The translations under genes and the position numbers were made by a program. Positions 33,655 to 45,861 of a DNA stretch of 64,000 nucleotides are shown piece after piece (the stretch's first letter is position 1; the number at the start of each line of letters is the position of its first letter). The stretch is from Pogonophryne albipinna (lineage: Eukaryota > Chordata > Actinopteri > Perciformes > Artedidraconidae), in NCBI GenBank assembly GCA_028583405.1, contig CM053251.1, positions 2,820,531 to 2,884,530 of the forward strand, written 5' to 3'. The notes beneath the pieces are model-generated. The model had not been told where the DNA came from. It saw only the letters and a list, made by a program, of their open reading frames with translations, and made no database searches.

Positions 33655-33844
33655 TTAAGGTAATTAGGTACAATAGAAGCCCTTTTTTAATCAGTAACGA
33701 ATTTAGCAGTTGAACATAAAAGTCAACTAACTGAGGGTCACTTGCAATGACAGTGTTGTGTCTAACTGTAAGCTTGTCACTCAGAGTAACCTACAGTTAA
33801 TTTAGCTGCTGGAGAAGAAAGATCAGGGGGGGAGAGAGCTGTAG

Positions 33845-34495
33845 ACGCTTGGCGCTTAAGACCTTCCTTTTTGATAAAGCTTATAGTTAGGGCTGATTAG
33901 ATTCAGCCCCTAGTTATGCTGATATAGGCTTAGTTTGTAGGGGGACATCTTAATTCTTCCTTCTCTCTGTCTATACCTGTGTACTCTCATGTTCCGATTA
34001 ACCCAGCTTCCCCAAATTTCTTTCTCTTTGGTGTCTATATACGCTGGGATCCGGAGTCATGGATGATCGTGTTGCTGCGGTCCTGTGTCCTGGATCGCGA
34101 GCCCTGGATCTTGAGTCGTGGCTGTGGTCCTGGATCATAAATCCTGGATGGATATCCTCGTGGATTCATCTTCCTATTATACACACATGCATTTCCAAAC
34201 ATTTGGACTACCTATGTTGCAAATGTATTATCTTTTCAATTTACACACGGCATCTATTGCACGTCTGTCCGTCCTGGGAGAGGGATCCCTCCTCTGTTGC
34301 TCTCCCTGAGGTTTCTCCCATTTTTCCCTTTAAACTGTGGGTTTTCTTCGGAAGTTTTTCCTTGTACGATGTGAGGGTCTAAGGACAGAGGATGTCGTAT
34401 TGTCATACTGATATTCTGTACACACTGTGAAGTCCACTGAGACAAATGTAACATTTGTGATATTGGGCTATATAAATAAACATTGATTGATAGAT
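33845..34495 (+). mobile_element. LINE 3' end, family with ATTGATTGA tail
   Basis: It begins with the last RT codons (LKTFLFDKAYS then stop, near 33858-33893) and continues through about 590 bp of 3' UTR to gatattgggctatataaata and acattgattgata. Two more copies lie at 45862-47168 and 57262-57529, on the minus strand. The upstream RT is missing (5' truncation). The clade is probably L2-like, judged from the C-terminal motif in the 45862 copy. Confidence 0.8.
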
Positions 34496-35766
34496 TATGT
34501 CTTAGATGATTGCTTTCCCTTTGATTTAACAGGCACTGCTTTTTCTGCTTGAATATTTCTAGCTTTGAAAGACTTGAGCTGTGTTTATAATTGTTTAAAT
34601 CTGCAGTGTAACTTCCAGTCGTCTCATTAATAAATGTCAGACTTGCAGTGTGGTATAAAAGGCAAAATGAATCAATAAAATGCAAAGCGTAACATGTGTG
34701 CAGAGGACACCATCTGGTCACAACTTTAAATATTTGACCATGTTTATGTGCAGATGAAGAACTCTCACTGGTTCAGAACCTTTTTCCTTAAGTGAGTCCC
34801 TTTTCTTTTCTGACTTCATGGGTATTTCACTTTATATTAAAATACATAACAATAAGAGTGCAGAACATCTAATACACTTCACTATGAATCCAGAACAATA
34901 CAACTGCAGCAGTATGGATAAAGCGAGATGTTTGCATGCATTTTGAGCCGATTTGGGCAGAATCCAGCAGAGTGGATCGTGCTGTTCATCCTATGTAATC
35001 TATATGTAAAGAAAAAAAGTCTAAATATTTAAGATAAAGCTGTGAAACAATCTCAATAATTGGCAGCAAAAATGTAAGTCTTTTTTAAATTGGAATAAAA
35101 GGATACATGTTGAGATAGGAAGTTCTAATACCTTAAGAGAAGAGCTTGAATATTAAAAAATTAAAATACAAACTCTTTTGGCTCCTTCCTGTCTTCCTAC
35201 TGGGTCTTTCTTGGCTTTGTACTGGCCATCTTCTAGCTCTATTCAGGTTTTTGGAGTTTTTTTCAAGCTCCATCCCTGATCATTTTCAGAACCTGAAGGC
35301 TCTATACGGACTATCTTCTGGTTCTTTTCTGGATCCATCCACTATCTCTCGTCTCTGTCCAGTGAATTACACTTTTGTTACTGGAGCAGGTAAAGCATAC
35401 AACAGATACTTTCAGCATTATCGGAGCACGAAGTGGAAGCTTGGATGAAACACAGCAGACTTCTAAACAATGAACACCCGCAACTTGGAAGAAATAAAGT
35501 TGGGTTTTATGCGTTCTAATATTGCAATACAAACCCATGATGTAATGACAGTAATCAAGAATATTTTAGTCATTGAATGCTCATTTCAGTAGATTTAATC
35601 AAACAAAACATAAACATATTGGACATGGCCTCAAGACTGTAACCTCTTCACATTCTGTTGAAATAGTCAATTACTAGCCATATCTTAAACATTGCTGTTT
35701 TGAATCATTAATACATGGATGACAGTTGAACTGGATGATGTAACATGTATGCCATCTGCTGGAAAG

Positions 35767-36541
35767 CAGTGATACAACCACAGGTATGGTGAAAAAAGAT
35801 AGAACTATTCGAAACAGAAAAAAAACAGCGTAATATACCATCTGACAAAGGCCTGTGTTAATGCTTCAATTAACTGGCTATTCTTTATAATATACTCAGA
35901 TCAATAGGAGACAGAGATGTTAAGTTATAAATCAAGGGTTTTTATTATTATTTACAGCAGGGGTGGGGAACCTTTTTCCTTTAAATTTTTACAACATCCT
36001 CCGAGGGCCGTACAAATTATTGAACTCAACCTCTGCTTAAAAAAACTAAAATCACAGCCCATTAATTTGGCCTTTCTTTCATGTTGTAGAAAAGCTCTTT
36101 AAATTAGTTAGCATAGCTAGCTAACCAGATGCTAATAAAAACAGATCGCCACTGTGCTTACAACTAAAGACACAGCCACGCAAACGCTGCGGCATGTGTA
36201 CGGCTCCTTATGGGTACTGCAATATTTGAAGAGCTGGAGCGGCGTTCCGGTGCTCTCCGTCAGCACTCTAGTCTACACTCCTTTCAGACGAGACATAACC
36301 ACGTGAAGACACGTTACGCTCGTGTTGTGTTCAAGGAACCTGTCCTTGGCCAGGAAAAACAGGCACTCGCTTGTTTAATTATTTTGCGATCTAGATTTCT
36401 TCTTTTTTGAAGTGAGAAGTTGTCCGTCAGTCGGAAGGACGGAAGGACGAAAACTCTTCGGTTCACCACGAATTACACAAGTCACCCAAATCAGCGTTAA
36501 AAAAGCGGGAGTGGCTGAAAAGCGACTAATTTGCATCACTG
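35767..36541. mobile_element. 775-bp insertion unique to copy B
   Basis: Copy A is uninterrupted here (gctggaaaagaagacg near 2270). In copy B 775 bp starting CAGTGATAC and ending GCATCACTG lie between two copies of GGAAAG. Internally, caggggtggggaacctttt at 35959 resembles a hAT terminus. No transposase is present. The short inverted ends and 6-bp duplication do not settle the superfamily. Confidence 0.7.
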
Positions 36542-36889
36542 GGAAAGAAGATATATCGCTCTGTTGGCGTTTAGACAACAAAAACAGAGTGAAGCTCTGA
36601 TTTCATAAACAATCTTTGAGTACAGACACCGTCCTGCAGAGAGCACACAACCCAACAGCACGTTTTTGGTCTAGCATCACTTTACAAAACATTTGCATTA
36701 AGACGCTACTTGCAGGTGGGTGAAATCAGGCTTAGGGAGTAACGTATTACATGTAACGGCATTAGGTCATCAGGATACAAAATAGACAAATGTATTCCCT
36801 TAAGGTTATAGAAGCAGCTGACGACCAACACACTTGTGTCTTTTGAAACGATTATGCCATTCAAATCTTTTGTCACAAACATTGAAGCT

Positions 36890-37897
36890 TTATTTTCCCT
36901 CTCCTGTGTGGACTCTCATGTGTGCCTTTAAATTATCACTCCGTGAAAATGTTTTTTTACAGACTGAGCAGCTGTGTGGTTTCTCTACGGTGTGGACTAT
37001 CATGTGTCGTTTTACATCTCTTTTCATTGCAAAAGATTTCTTACAGACTGAGCAGCTGAATGGTTTTCTCTCCTGTGTGGACCCTCATGTGTGTCTTTAA
37101 ACGATCACTCCGTGAAAACGTTTTTTTACAGACTGAGCAGCTATGTGGTGTCTCTCCCGTGTGGACTCTCATGTGTTCTTTTAAACTTCTACTCTGTGAA
37201 AAAGCTTTCTTACAGACTGTACAGGTGAATGGTTTCTCTCCTGTGTGGACTCTCATGTGTGCCTTTACACTTCCACTCTGTGAAAAAGCTTTCTTACAGA
37301 CTGGGCAGGTGAATGGTTTCTCTCCTGTGTGGACTCTCATGTGTTTTTTTTAAATTTCCACTCTGTGCAAAATATTTGGTACAAACTGAGCAGCTGAATA
37401 GTTTATTTTCAGCACTACGTTGTGGATCACTGACAGATTCATGTCTATTTTTCAGTGAGTTTGAGCCTGATGCAGGTTCTCTGGTCTCATTCCAATCAGC
37501 ACTGTCTCCAGTGTCAGGTTCAGAAGACTCTTCAGTGTCGTCCTCAGTCTTTGTTTGTAAACTGCTCTCTGGATCTGAGTTCCTGGCTGGTTCTGGTCCT
37601 CGACAGTCATCTCCATCAGCTTCTGTTTCCATGTGTTCAGTTTGTCTTCGATAAGGCTGTGAGGACTGAGGTTTCTCTTTATCATCTTCACTCTTCACAG
37701 GGTCAGGAGTGAAAGTGGACTTGTGATATCAGCCTCCTCCAGCTCCTGAAGCTGCTCTCCCTCCTGACTGATCCTGAGTTCCTCCTGTTCCTGCTTAATG
37801 TGTGGGGGGGGCTCTGGGTCCTCCTGGTCCAGACTGGTGCTCCACTCCTGCTGGTCAGGGAGAAGCTCTTCTTTAACCACCACCAGCAGCTGGACAT
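36890..37897 (-). pseudogene. C2H2 zinc-finger exon pseudogene (copy B)
   Basis: Paralogue of 2793-3799. The acceptor (tttcctgcag before 37897) and acidic linker survive. A one-base deletion near 37722 (acttgtgat for acttggtgat) and extra t's near 37345 (in tgttttttttaa) and 37068 (gaatggttttctc) break the frame three times. Six finger units remain recognisable, two with altered helix residues ([22 protein letters not shown]). They differ from copy A, so the arrays had diverged before or during decay. I found no matching first exon nearby. Confidence 0.9.
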
Positions 37898-38454
37898 CTG
37901 CAGGAAACAGGAATCACACAGTCAGAACAAACTGTTAAGTGTTAGCATTTAACAATCTAATCACCATGAAAATGAGAGACATTTTGCAGCCTTAATTAAT
38001 GCCTTTGTTTTTATATTTTCACATTATCTTTCTTAGTCCCGCCTATTGTGTATTTGTGTTGGCTCAAGTCACCTTATGTAGCCCAGCCCCTTTCCACTTA
38101 CAGTTAAAAATGAAAAAGGGTTTTTCTTCTGGCGTAGCACTAGCTGCAATGTAAACAAGGCATTGTATTTGGGATCGTTCAGAGATACACTACGCCTACA
38201 GTATAAAATTAAAATCCTGCATTCAAACCTTATTTAAGTAAAAGTATGCAAGTATTAACAGAACATTTTACGGCACCTTCTTATGTAAAGTAATGATGGT
38301 GCAGTAAAATGTTCCCTGTCAGTTTTCAATTTATGATGTTTCTTGATTATTTCATATGTTGCATTTTACTGCTGTGCATGTTCAAAGTTGCACTTGTATA
38401 AATGATTATAGATGAGGGAACCTACTAAATATTAAAATGTGTGTTTTTTTTATA

Positions 38455-38529
38455 TACAGTACCAGTCAAAAGTTTGGACACCTTCTCATTCAATTTTTTT
38501 TGTGTGTTTCTACTTTGTAGATTAATACT
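38455..38529 (+). mobile_element. Tc1 fragment, left part (copy B)
   Basis: Starts cagtaccagtcaaaagtttg and ends gtagattaatact, where BEL/Pao inserted. The continuation is at 44977. Copy A has lost the attaatactgaag bases that copy B retains around the insertion site. Confidence 0.85.
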
Positions 38530-38942
38530 TGTAGGGGCCGCATTTTAAGTTTATTTTGTTTTATTTGGAACCTTTATTAATGCATTTTTCTGTTTCAGTG
38601 AGAGGTGTGCTTTGCTCAGGTGAAGGGGGCGGGGCTAAGGCTTTAAGTTGGAGGTGCGAGAGCAGCAGGCAGCAGCAATACCATCATTGACACGCAGACG
38701 CAACCTTATACTTAGTCAAATACAGATTATTAGGATCTGCTGTTTAAGTTTATGTTAAATATTGTTTTCGTATTTTGTTTATGTTTATGGAAATAAACAT
38801 TGAAAAGCAACCGAAACGTCCAGTGGATTGTGTACTGCGAGTCTGACACTGCTTCCGAGGCCCAAGCTCTACATGTGGCCAAGAACAATAACTTTTGAGG
38901 TGAAGGTTACAAGACAAACTTTTTGGGATTTTGGCCACTACA
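38530..38942 (+). repeat. BEL/Pao 5' LTR
   Basis: 413 bp, TGTAGGGGCCGC...GGCCACTACA. It carries an aataaac poly(A)-like signal near 38791 and ends just before attagtcaatgacgagc, the presumed primer-binding region. It differs from the 3' LTR by several substitutions and indels, for example ggtgtgtgacgggagcgcag only in the 3' copy, so the insertion is older than the Gypsy. Confidence 0.92.
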
Positions 38943-39359
38943 ATTAGTCAATGACGAGCTGTGATTGGAAACACGAGGACTATTGGAGGATCAAAGGGAT
39001 CGTAAGAATCAAAGACAAAGGAAACGCCGGCCCGATGCATGGCGGACCAAACAAAGAAACACTTCGGAGGAGGTATGCGCTTTCAGATCAAACATCACTG
39101 AAGGATTATTCGTTTGGAAGAAATACCTGAAGTGTTTAGAAACAGATTTCACCGCTCATATTTGTGTTTATGGACAGTGAATCTTTTATTTGTCAACCTT
39201 TCTGTGACGAAGAAAAAGAGAGCAGCGGTGAAATACAGCCTCTTATGAATGAACTTATGAAGTAACCTGAGTTAAGTTTTGAAAATACAAGGATAGCGGA
39301 GCCACAAGAACTGTTTCTAAACCTTTTGAAGACTTTTTAGAAGTTTATATTGGATTAAA

Positions 39360-40707
39360 ATGGCGAGTTCTGATGAGGCGGAATCGCCACCTGTTAAAGA
39401 CATGGATGAGGCTGCGGCGCAGCTGCGCTCATCAAGATCAGGAAAAGTTTTGCATTTAACACGGAGAATGAACATTGTGAACAACCTAATGACCGATAAG
39501 GAATATCTGGATGAAGTCAAAGGCAACATGTTGAAGTTTAACAAACTTTCGGTTGATTTTAAAGCCTTGCATGTATCATATGCGCAAATGTTGGATGAGA
39601 GCGCAAGAAAAGAGGACGATGAGAAATGGTATCAGCCGAGATGTAGGCACATAAACTCATTCCTTGCCAAAGTTACGAAATGGATAACTGACATAGAAAA
39701 TGCTGATTCACTCAACTTGACTCAAGTGGAAGGTCTGCCAGCTGAAGAAGGTGCATATGCAAATGAAGGTGGCGGTCTGAGCGAGGTGGATACACACCAG
39801 TGAGGTCCATAACATCCAGCCACTCTTCTCCTCCTCATTACGCATCAATGCTGAGGCAGAGAGAGCAGCCTTATTGGCCAAAGCTTCTATGTTACAAGAA
39901 AAACATGCCATTGAAGAACAGGAACAAATATTGCAAAAAAAAAGAGAGAAACACTAGAATTACACACAGAAATAGCAGCCAACACAGCCAAAATTAATTA
40001 TCTTAAAGACAATGAATTAGCTAGGCTTGGCCCTGTACAGGCTGAAGCAGCAGCTACCACACTGATGGATACAAAGCCAGATATTTCAGCTCATCCTTAT
40101 GACAGAGGTGCTCCAGTTGTTAGGAGCAAGGCAGGCGCCCCACTTCACTTTCCCTTTTTGAATGTCCGTGAAGATAATGCGCACAGTTGGCCTGATATTC
40201 ATCATCAAGACAGCATTAATGATCAGCATCAGCCACAACCAACCTCAGTGCACAATATTCCACCTGTCATACCTGTCCATACCCCAAAACACACAGCCAA
40301 CTCTGCCACAAGGGCAAAGCCCCCCTATGCCCAGCACAGCAAAGGATGACCACATGAATCAAATACTGGAGAATCAAAGCAGCTTGACGAGGATACTTGT
40401 GAAACAACAACTTCTCTCGACGCTGCCGCAAGGAAATATTCCACCCTTTGATGGACACATTCTGGAGTACAAGTCCTTTATTCACTCCTTTGAACATTGT
40501 ATTGAAAACAAAACAGACAACAACAGAGACAGGTTGCAGTTCCTTATACAGTTCACCAGAGGCCAAGCTCAGCGGCTAGTCAAAAGCTGTGAATACATGT
40601 CTCCAGACAGAGGCTATCAGAAAGCAAAACGTTTACTGAAGGAGAACTTTGGGAACGAATACAAACTCTCTTGTGCTTACCTGGAAAAAGCTCTATCCTG
40701 GCCCTAG
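39360..40707 (+). pseudogene. BEL/Pao Gag region, frameshifted
   Basis: ATG at 39360 opens 147 codons (MASSDEAESPPVKDMDEAAA and a helical stretch), then the frame changes near 39800. A second segment, to 40707, has the conserved LPQGNIPPFDGHILEYKSFI and CIENKTDNNRDRLQFLIQF region usual ahead of BEL/Pao pol. The latter ends in a premature stop, and the following codons continue in another frame. Confidence 0.8.
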
Positions 40708-40729
40708 TTAAATCTGAAGATTCAAGGTC

Positions 40730-43700
40730 GCTGCAGGATTACGCCATGTTTCTAAGGAGTTGCTGCACGCTATGGAGGAAATGGAGTACTTGGAGGAACT
40801 AGACACAGTGTCCAACATGAGAAGCATTGTGCTTAAGCTTCCATACAAGCTCAGGGAGCAGATGGCGCAGCAAAGCTTACGCACTGCAAGAGGAGCGCAG
40901 TCGTAGAGTAAGGATTTTAGACCTTGTCTATTTCATTGAAAGGCAAGCTCGCATAGCAGCAGACCCAGTTTTTGGTGACCTTCAAGACCAGTCAGCTGCC
41001 AAAGGAAAGGTGGCTGTAAAGACTAGATGTCCTGTTAAGTCGCAGATTCTCAAAGGCCTATGACAGCAGTTTTGCCACAGGTGTCACTATTTCCCCAAAA
41101 GAAACAGAGCCTGAACCCTCCTGTCCCTTCTGTAGGTGCAAGCACACATTGGAACTGTGCAAACGGTTCTTTGAAGAAACACATAGGAACAAGCTGAACT
41201 TTGTAAAGATCAAGGGCATATGCTTTGGCTGTCTCTCTATAGGCCACATTAGTAGAGACTGTAAACAACGCCTCACCTGTAGAGTTTGCAAGCAAGCCCA
41301 CCCAAGTGCCCTGCACATCTATGTTAAAGATGGTCCGACTAAACAGACTGAAAGGCCCTCTGGTGTAGCAGGCAGAACATCAGCAGAGTTATGTGGCCAC
41401 ATAGGGGCCGGAGAACAAAAGAATGTGCTGTCCATTGTCCCAGTGCAAGTTAAGGCAGCAAAAGGCAGTCAAGTCTTTCAAGTCTATGCCCTCCTGGACC
41501 CTGGTTCCAACGCTACCTTCTGCTCCGAAGCGCTGATGTCTAAACTCAATCTGAAAGGCAGAAAAACACATTCTGTTAAGCACAATGAATCAGAAAAAAC
41601 TGGTGCCATCTCATGTCATACCTGGAATTGAAGTTTCAGCACTGGACAGCGACAACTTCTTACCTCTTCCTGATGTTTTCACCCAGAGAGAAATGCCAGT
41701 CACCTCCAGTAGCATTCCCAACCAGAATGACTTAACGTAGTGGGCGTACCTGAAGAAAGTCAAACTTCCCAGTATCGGTGCTAAAGTGGAATTATTAGTT
41801 GGCACGAATGCTCCAAAGCTGTTAGAGCCATGGGAGGTTATTAATAGCCAAGGTGAGGGCCCCTACGCAGTAAAAACTCTATTTGGGTGGGTTGTAAATG
41901 GGCCGCTCAGAAATGGCGGTGAGGGCAGTACGGCGAGAGTGACTGTGAATAGGATATCTGCCACAAGTTTGGAAGAGCTTCTAATGTCACAGTACAACCA
42001 GGACTTCAACGAAGTGTCATCTGAGGAAAAGCCAGAGATGTCAGTTGAGGACAAAATGTTTTTGAAAGTAGCCAGTGAGGCTACCCTGCAAAACGGACAC
42101 TACAGTCTAAAGTTGCCTTTCAGGAAAGCCAATGTCAGCATGCCTAACAACCACCAAATTGCAGAACAGCGCCTGCAGGGCTTAAAAAGGAAGATGAAGA
42201 GGGACCGGCACTACAAGCAGGAATATGTTGCATTCCTCAACGACATCTTGGAGAACAACTATGCAGAGGAGGTCCCACAGGAAGATCTGACACAGTCACC
42301 CGGACACAAATGGTACATACCACACCATGGGGTGTACCACCCCAAAACGAAAAAGCTTAGAGTGGTTTTTGACTGTGCAGCCTCTTACCAAGGCATGTCC
42401 CTGAACACAGAGCTACTGCAGGGACCTGATCTAAATAATTCTCTTGTGGGAGTCATTGTGAGATTTCGCAAAGAGCCAATTGGATATATGGCCTGACATA
42501 AAATCAATGTTCCATCAGGTCAGAATGGATAAATCTCATGTGGACTACTTGCGGTTCCTGTGGTGGCCACAAGGTGATACCAGTAAGCCCCCAAAAGAAT
42601 ACCGCATGCTGGTGCACATTTTTGGTGCCTGTGTCCTCCCCAAGCTGTGCAATTTTTGCGCTACAAAAAACGGCTGAAGACAATGAACATGGGTTCCCAC
42701 CTCAAGTAGCTGAAACTGTCCGAAGCAACTTTTATGTTGACGACTGTGTAAAGTCAGTCGCAAAAGAAACTGAAGCCATCCAGCTAGTAAAGGGCCTCAC
42801 TGCATTATGCAGAAGAGGCGGGTTTCAGCTGACCCAGTGGGTTAGCAACAGCAGAGCAGTTCTGGCCTCCATTCCCTACAGAGCAAAGGGCAAAGGATGT
42901 TAGGACTTTGGATCTCGACAAAGACAGTCTCCCCATTGAAAGAACATTGGGTTTGCAGGTGGGGTGTGGACTCTGACCATTTCCAGTTTAACATCCATCT
43001 CAACCAGAAGCCACATACACGAAGAGGAATACTTTCAGTTGTAAGTTCAATCTTTGATCCACTCGGCTTTCTGGCTCCTCTGATTCTCCCAGCCAAGCAG
43101 TTGCTACAAGAGCTCTGCCAGAGAGGTTTTGGGTGGGACGAACCTTTGTCCCAGACTATATCAGATAAATGGATCAAATGGATAGCAAGTCTGGAGAGGA
43201 TAAAACACTTCCAAGTGCCTCGCTGTCTGAAGCCAAAGAGCTATGGAACACACAAGTTTGCACAGCTGCATCACTTCTCAGACGCCTGCGAGAATGGCTA
43301 TGGCTCAGTAAGCTACATTAGGCAGGTTAACATTCAGGATGGTGTTCATGTTGCCTTTGTCCTAGGAAAATGCAGAGTCCTTCCGTTAAAGCACATCACA
43401 GTACCGCGGCTGGAGTTGGCAGCTGCAACACTGTACAAAATGCTGAGGAAAGAACTACACATGGACTTAAACCCCTCAGTCTTCTGGACGGATAGCCAAA
43501 CAGTACTCAAGTACATTGGTAATCACTACACTAGGTTTAAGACCTATGTTGCCAACAGAGTGTCACTGATTCGTGACAATAGTGAACGGTCTCAATGGAG
43601 ATATGTAAGCAGCAAGGAAAATCCTGCTGATGATGCCTCGAGAGGAATGAGTGCAGTCAAATTCATGCAGCAAAAAAGGTGGATACATGCCCCAGAGTTC

Positions 43701-43826
43701 CTATGGAAGCCAAAGGAAAGTTGGCCTGTGGAAAAATCATTGACCTCCGAGCCATTGTTGCAAAATGACCCAGAGGTCAGGAAAAACGCTGCTGTATTCA
43801 CAACAGTGGTAAGCATTGATAAATAA
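40730..43826 (+). pseudogene. BEL/Pao protease, RT and RNase H remnants
   Basis: Pieces in successive frames: CCHC knuckles (CFGCLSIGHISRDC, CRVCKQAHP) at about 41220-41325; an aspartic protease with LLDPGSNATFC (41490-41525), where the usual D-S/T-G is altered; RT with FYVDDCVKSV (about 42730-42760); and RNase H (FWTDSQTVLKYI, about 43480). Frame breaks fall near 40870, 41060, 41630, 42490, 42670, 42890 and 43820. At 43820-43850 a short insertion ending in ttaattgaattga splits the frame. None of it can be translated as one protein. Confidence 0.82.
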
Positions 43827-44067
43827 AGGTTTTGAATTTAATTGAATTGAAACTCCCACAGACCGCCTTATTTCATACTTCTCTGATTGGAAGAGGCTAC
43901 TTAAAGCAGTGGCATGGTATCTCAAGGTGAAGAATGCTCTGATGTTGACCGTCACAAAAGCGTAAAGAGCTTTCCTCAGGTCCCATCACCCACCCGCTCG
44001 AGCAGCCAAAAGGTGAGCAACTGAGCTAAGCGCTTTCAGGTCCACACTTGGTGGACAGCTCCTCACA

Positions 44068-44436
44068 GTGGAAGACCTCTCACAGGCAGAGAGGTCAGTC
44101 ATCACCTATGTTCAAAAGCAGTCCTTCCCAGTGGAAATGGAAGCGCTGGAAACCGCTCCATTTAGAGTGCAGAAGAGTAGTAAGATCTGTAGGCTCGATC
44201 CTATACTGGATGAAGGCATCATGAGAGTAGGCGGCCGCCTACACAGATCTGCAATGCCTGATGAGACCAAGCACCCTTATATTCTGCCCAAAGATGCTCA
44301 CACTTCAGATCTCCTACTACGACACATCCACGAACGCTCTGGACACAGCGGGAGAAACAACATGCTTTCAGAGCTCCGTAAAAAGTACTGGGTTTTAAGG
44401 GGAAACTCAGCAGCGAGGAAAATAGGTCTTCCTTAA
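44068..44436 (+). pseudogene. BEL/Pao integrase N-terminal remnant
   Basis: It encodes the linker and start of the integrase zinc domain (LLRHIHERSGHSGRNNML, then LRKKYWVLRGNSAARK) and then runs into non-coding sequence before the 3' LTR. The DDE catalytic core and C-terminus are absent, so the copy could move only with enzymes from a relative. Confidence 0.8.
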
Positions 44437-44550
44437 ACATCAATAAGGGATGTAATGTATATACTTTATTTTTCTAAAGTCATTATTTGTTGGTCGTTTT
44501 ACGGCTCCCTTTTGGGGAATTGATTCTGAGAGAACAATTAGGGGCCGGTG

Positions 44551-44976
44551 TGTAGGAGCCGCATTTTAAGTTTATTTTGTTTTGATTTATTTGGAACCTT
44601 TATTAATGCATTTTTCTGTGTCAGTGAGAGGTGTGCTTTGCTCAGGTGAAGGGGGCGGGGCTAAGGCTTTAAGTTGGAGGTGCGGTGTGTGACGGGAGCG
44701 CAGAAGGCAGCAGCAATACCGTCATTGACACGCAGACGCAACCTTATACTTAGTCAAATACAGATTATTAGGATCTGCTGTTTAAGTTTATGTTAAATAT
44801 TGTTTTCGTATTTTGTTTTGCTGGAAATAAACGTTGAAAAGCAACCGAAACGTCCAGTGGATTGTGTACTGCGAGTCTGACACTGCTTCCGAGACCCAAG
44901 CTCTACATGTGGCCAAGAACAATAACTTTTGAGGTGAAGGTTACAAGACAAACTTTTTGGGATTTTGGCCACTACA
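44551..44976 (+). repeat. BEL/Pao 3' LTR
   Basis: 426 bp, TGTAGGAGCCGC...GGCCACTACA, followed by ATACT. A purine-rich aggggccgg just before 44551 is the likely polypurine tract. It is longer than the 5' LTR because of small insertions. Confidence 0.92.
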
Positions 44977-45452
44977 ATACTGAAGACATCAAAACTATGA
45001 AAGAACACATATGGAATTATCTAGTTAACAAAAAAAGTGTTAAAAAAAATCAAGAATATGATTTTTATTTTAGATTCTTCAAAGTAGCCCCCTTTTGCCT
45101 TGATGACAGCTTTGCAAACTCTTGGCTTCTCTCAGTCAGCTTCATGAGGTAGACACCTGGAATGGTTTTCAATTAACACCTGTGCCTTGTCAAGAGTCAA
45201 TGTGTGGAATTACTTGCCTTCTTAATGTGTTTGAGACCATCAGTTGTGTTGTGCAGAGGTAGAGTTAGTGCACCGTGGAAAGCCCTATTTGACTGCGGTT
45301 GTAATCCATATTATAGCAATAACGACTCAACCCAGTAAAGAGAAACGACCGTCCATCATCACTTTAAGAAATGAAGGACACTCGATCCGGATAATGTCAA
45401 GAACTTTGAATGTATCCTCAAGTGCAGTCGCAAAAACCATCGAATGCTATGA
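44977..45452 (+). mobile_element. Tc1 fragment, right part (copy B)
   Basis: Continues the Tc1 sequence after the BEL/Pao insertion (gaagacatcaaaactatgaa) and encodes KRPSIITLRN, SIRIMSRTLNVSSSAVAKT. It ends at gctatgatg, where a deletion relative to copy A joins it to the TTAA element. Confidence 0.85.
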
Positions 45453-45860
45453 TGTATAGTATGTGTATTCACTCTCTGTCCTACACGCCTTGTTTCCCAT
45501 AGGGTATTTATTTGATTTCTGGTTAGGGGAGGGAAACTCTGGGTCCTACGGCCCGTGGTGTAGCTGGCTCGGGTTCTCTCCTTCTGTTTGTTTCTTTTGG
45601 CCAGTCCTCCAGACCTCTTTTCGTTTGCCAGATTGCTTGTGTGAGAAAACTGCTGTACTTCAATAAATGATCGTTATCAAGTACTGGTTTTTGCGTGCAT
45701 TATTTTATGTTTCGGGTCTCCCCACGAGCCACTACCACGGAATAGAGGGCGGGTCGTAACAATAGACACGTCTTTTCTGTGTTTGAGTTTTACTCGCTAC
45801 AGGGTGTACTTTGAGGGTGTGTGACTCTGCAGACAGTTTGCAGAAAAAGCTACATAACAC
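45453..45860. mobile_element. TTAA element remnant (copy B)
   Basis: Matches 5193-5234 and then 6013-6378 of copy A. Both terminal repeats are gone: the left through the deletion shared with Tc1, the right where the LINE tail at 45862 begins. Confidence 0.8.
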
Positions 45861-45861
45861 A

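Larger units (their letters stand above)
38530..44976 (+). mobile_element. BEL/Pao LTR retrotransposon, defective
   Basis: A 6447-bp element with LTRs starting TGTAGG and ending CACTACA, flanked by the 5-bp duplication ATACT (38525-38529, 44977-44981). The internal region encodes gag-like, zinc-knuckle, protease, RT and RNase H parts in the BEL/Pao order, with many frame breaks. The integrase core is deleted. The target is a Tc1 fragment whose flanks rejoin exactly. Confidence 0.92.
34978..45860. repeat. Segmental duplication, copy B
   Basis: Homologous to 1493-6390. It is interrupted by a 775-bp insertion (35767-36541) and the BEL/Pao element (38530-44976), and shortened by deletions matching 4914-5192 and 5235-6012 of copy A. 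Its right edge, at gctacataacacac, meets the LINE tail at 45862. Copy B keeps the zinc-finger exon only as a pseudogene. Confidence 0.85.
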
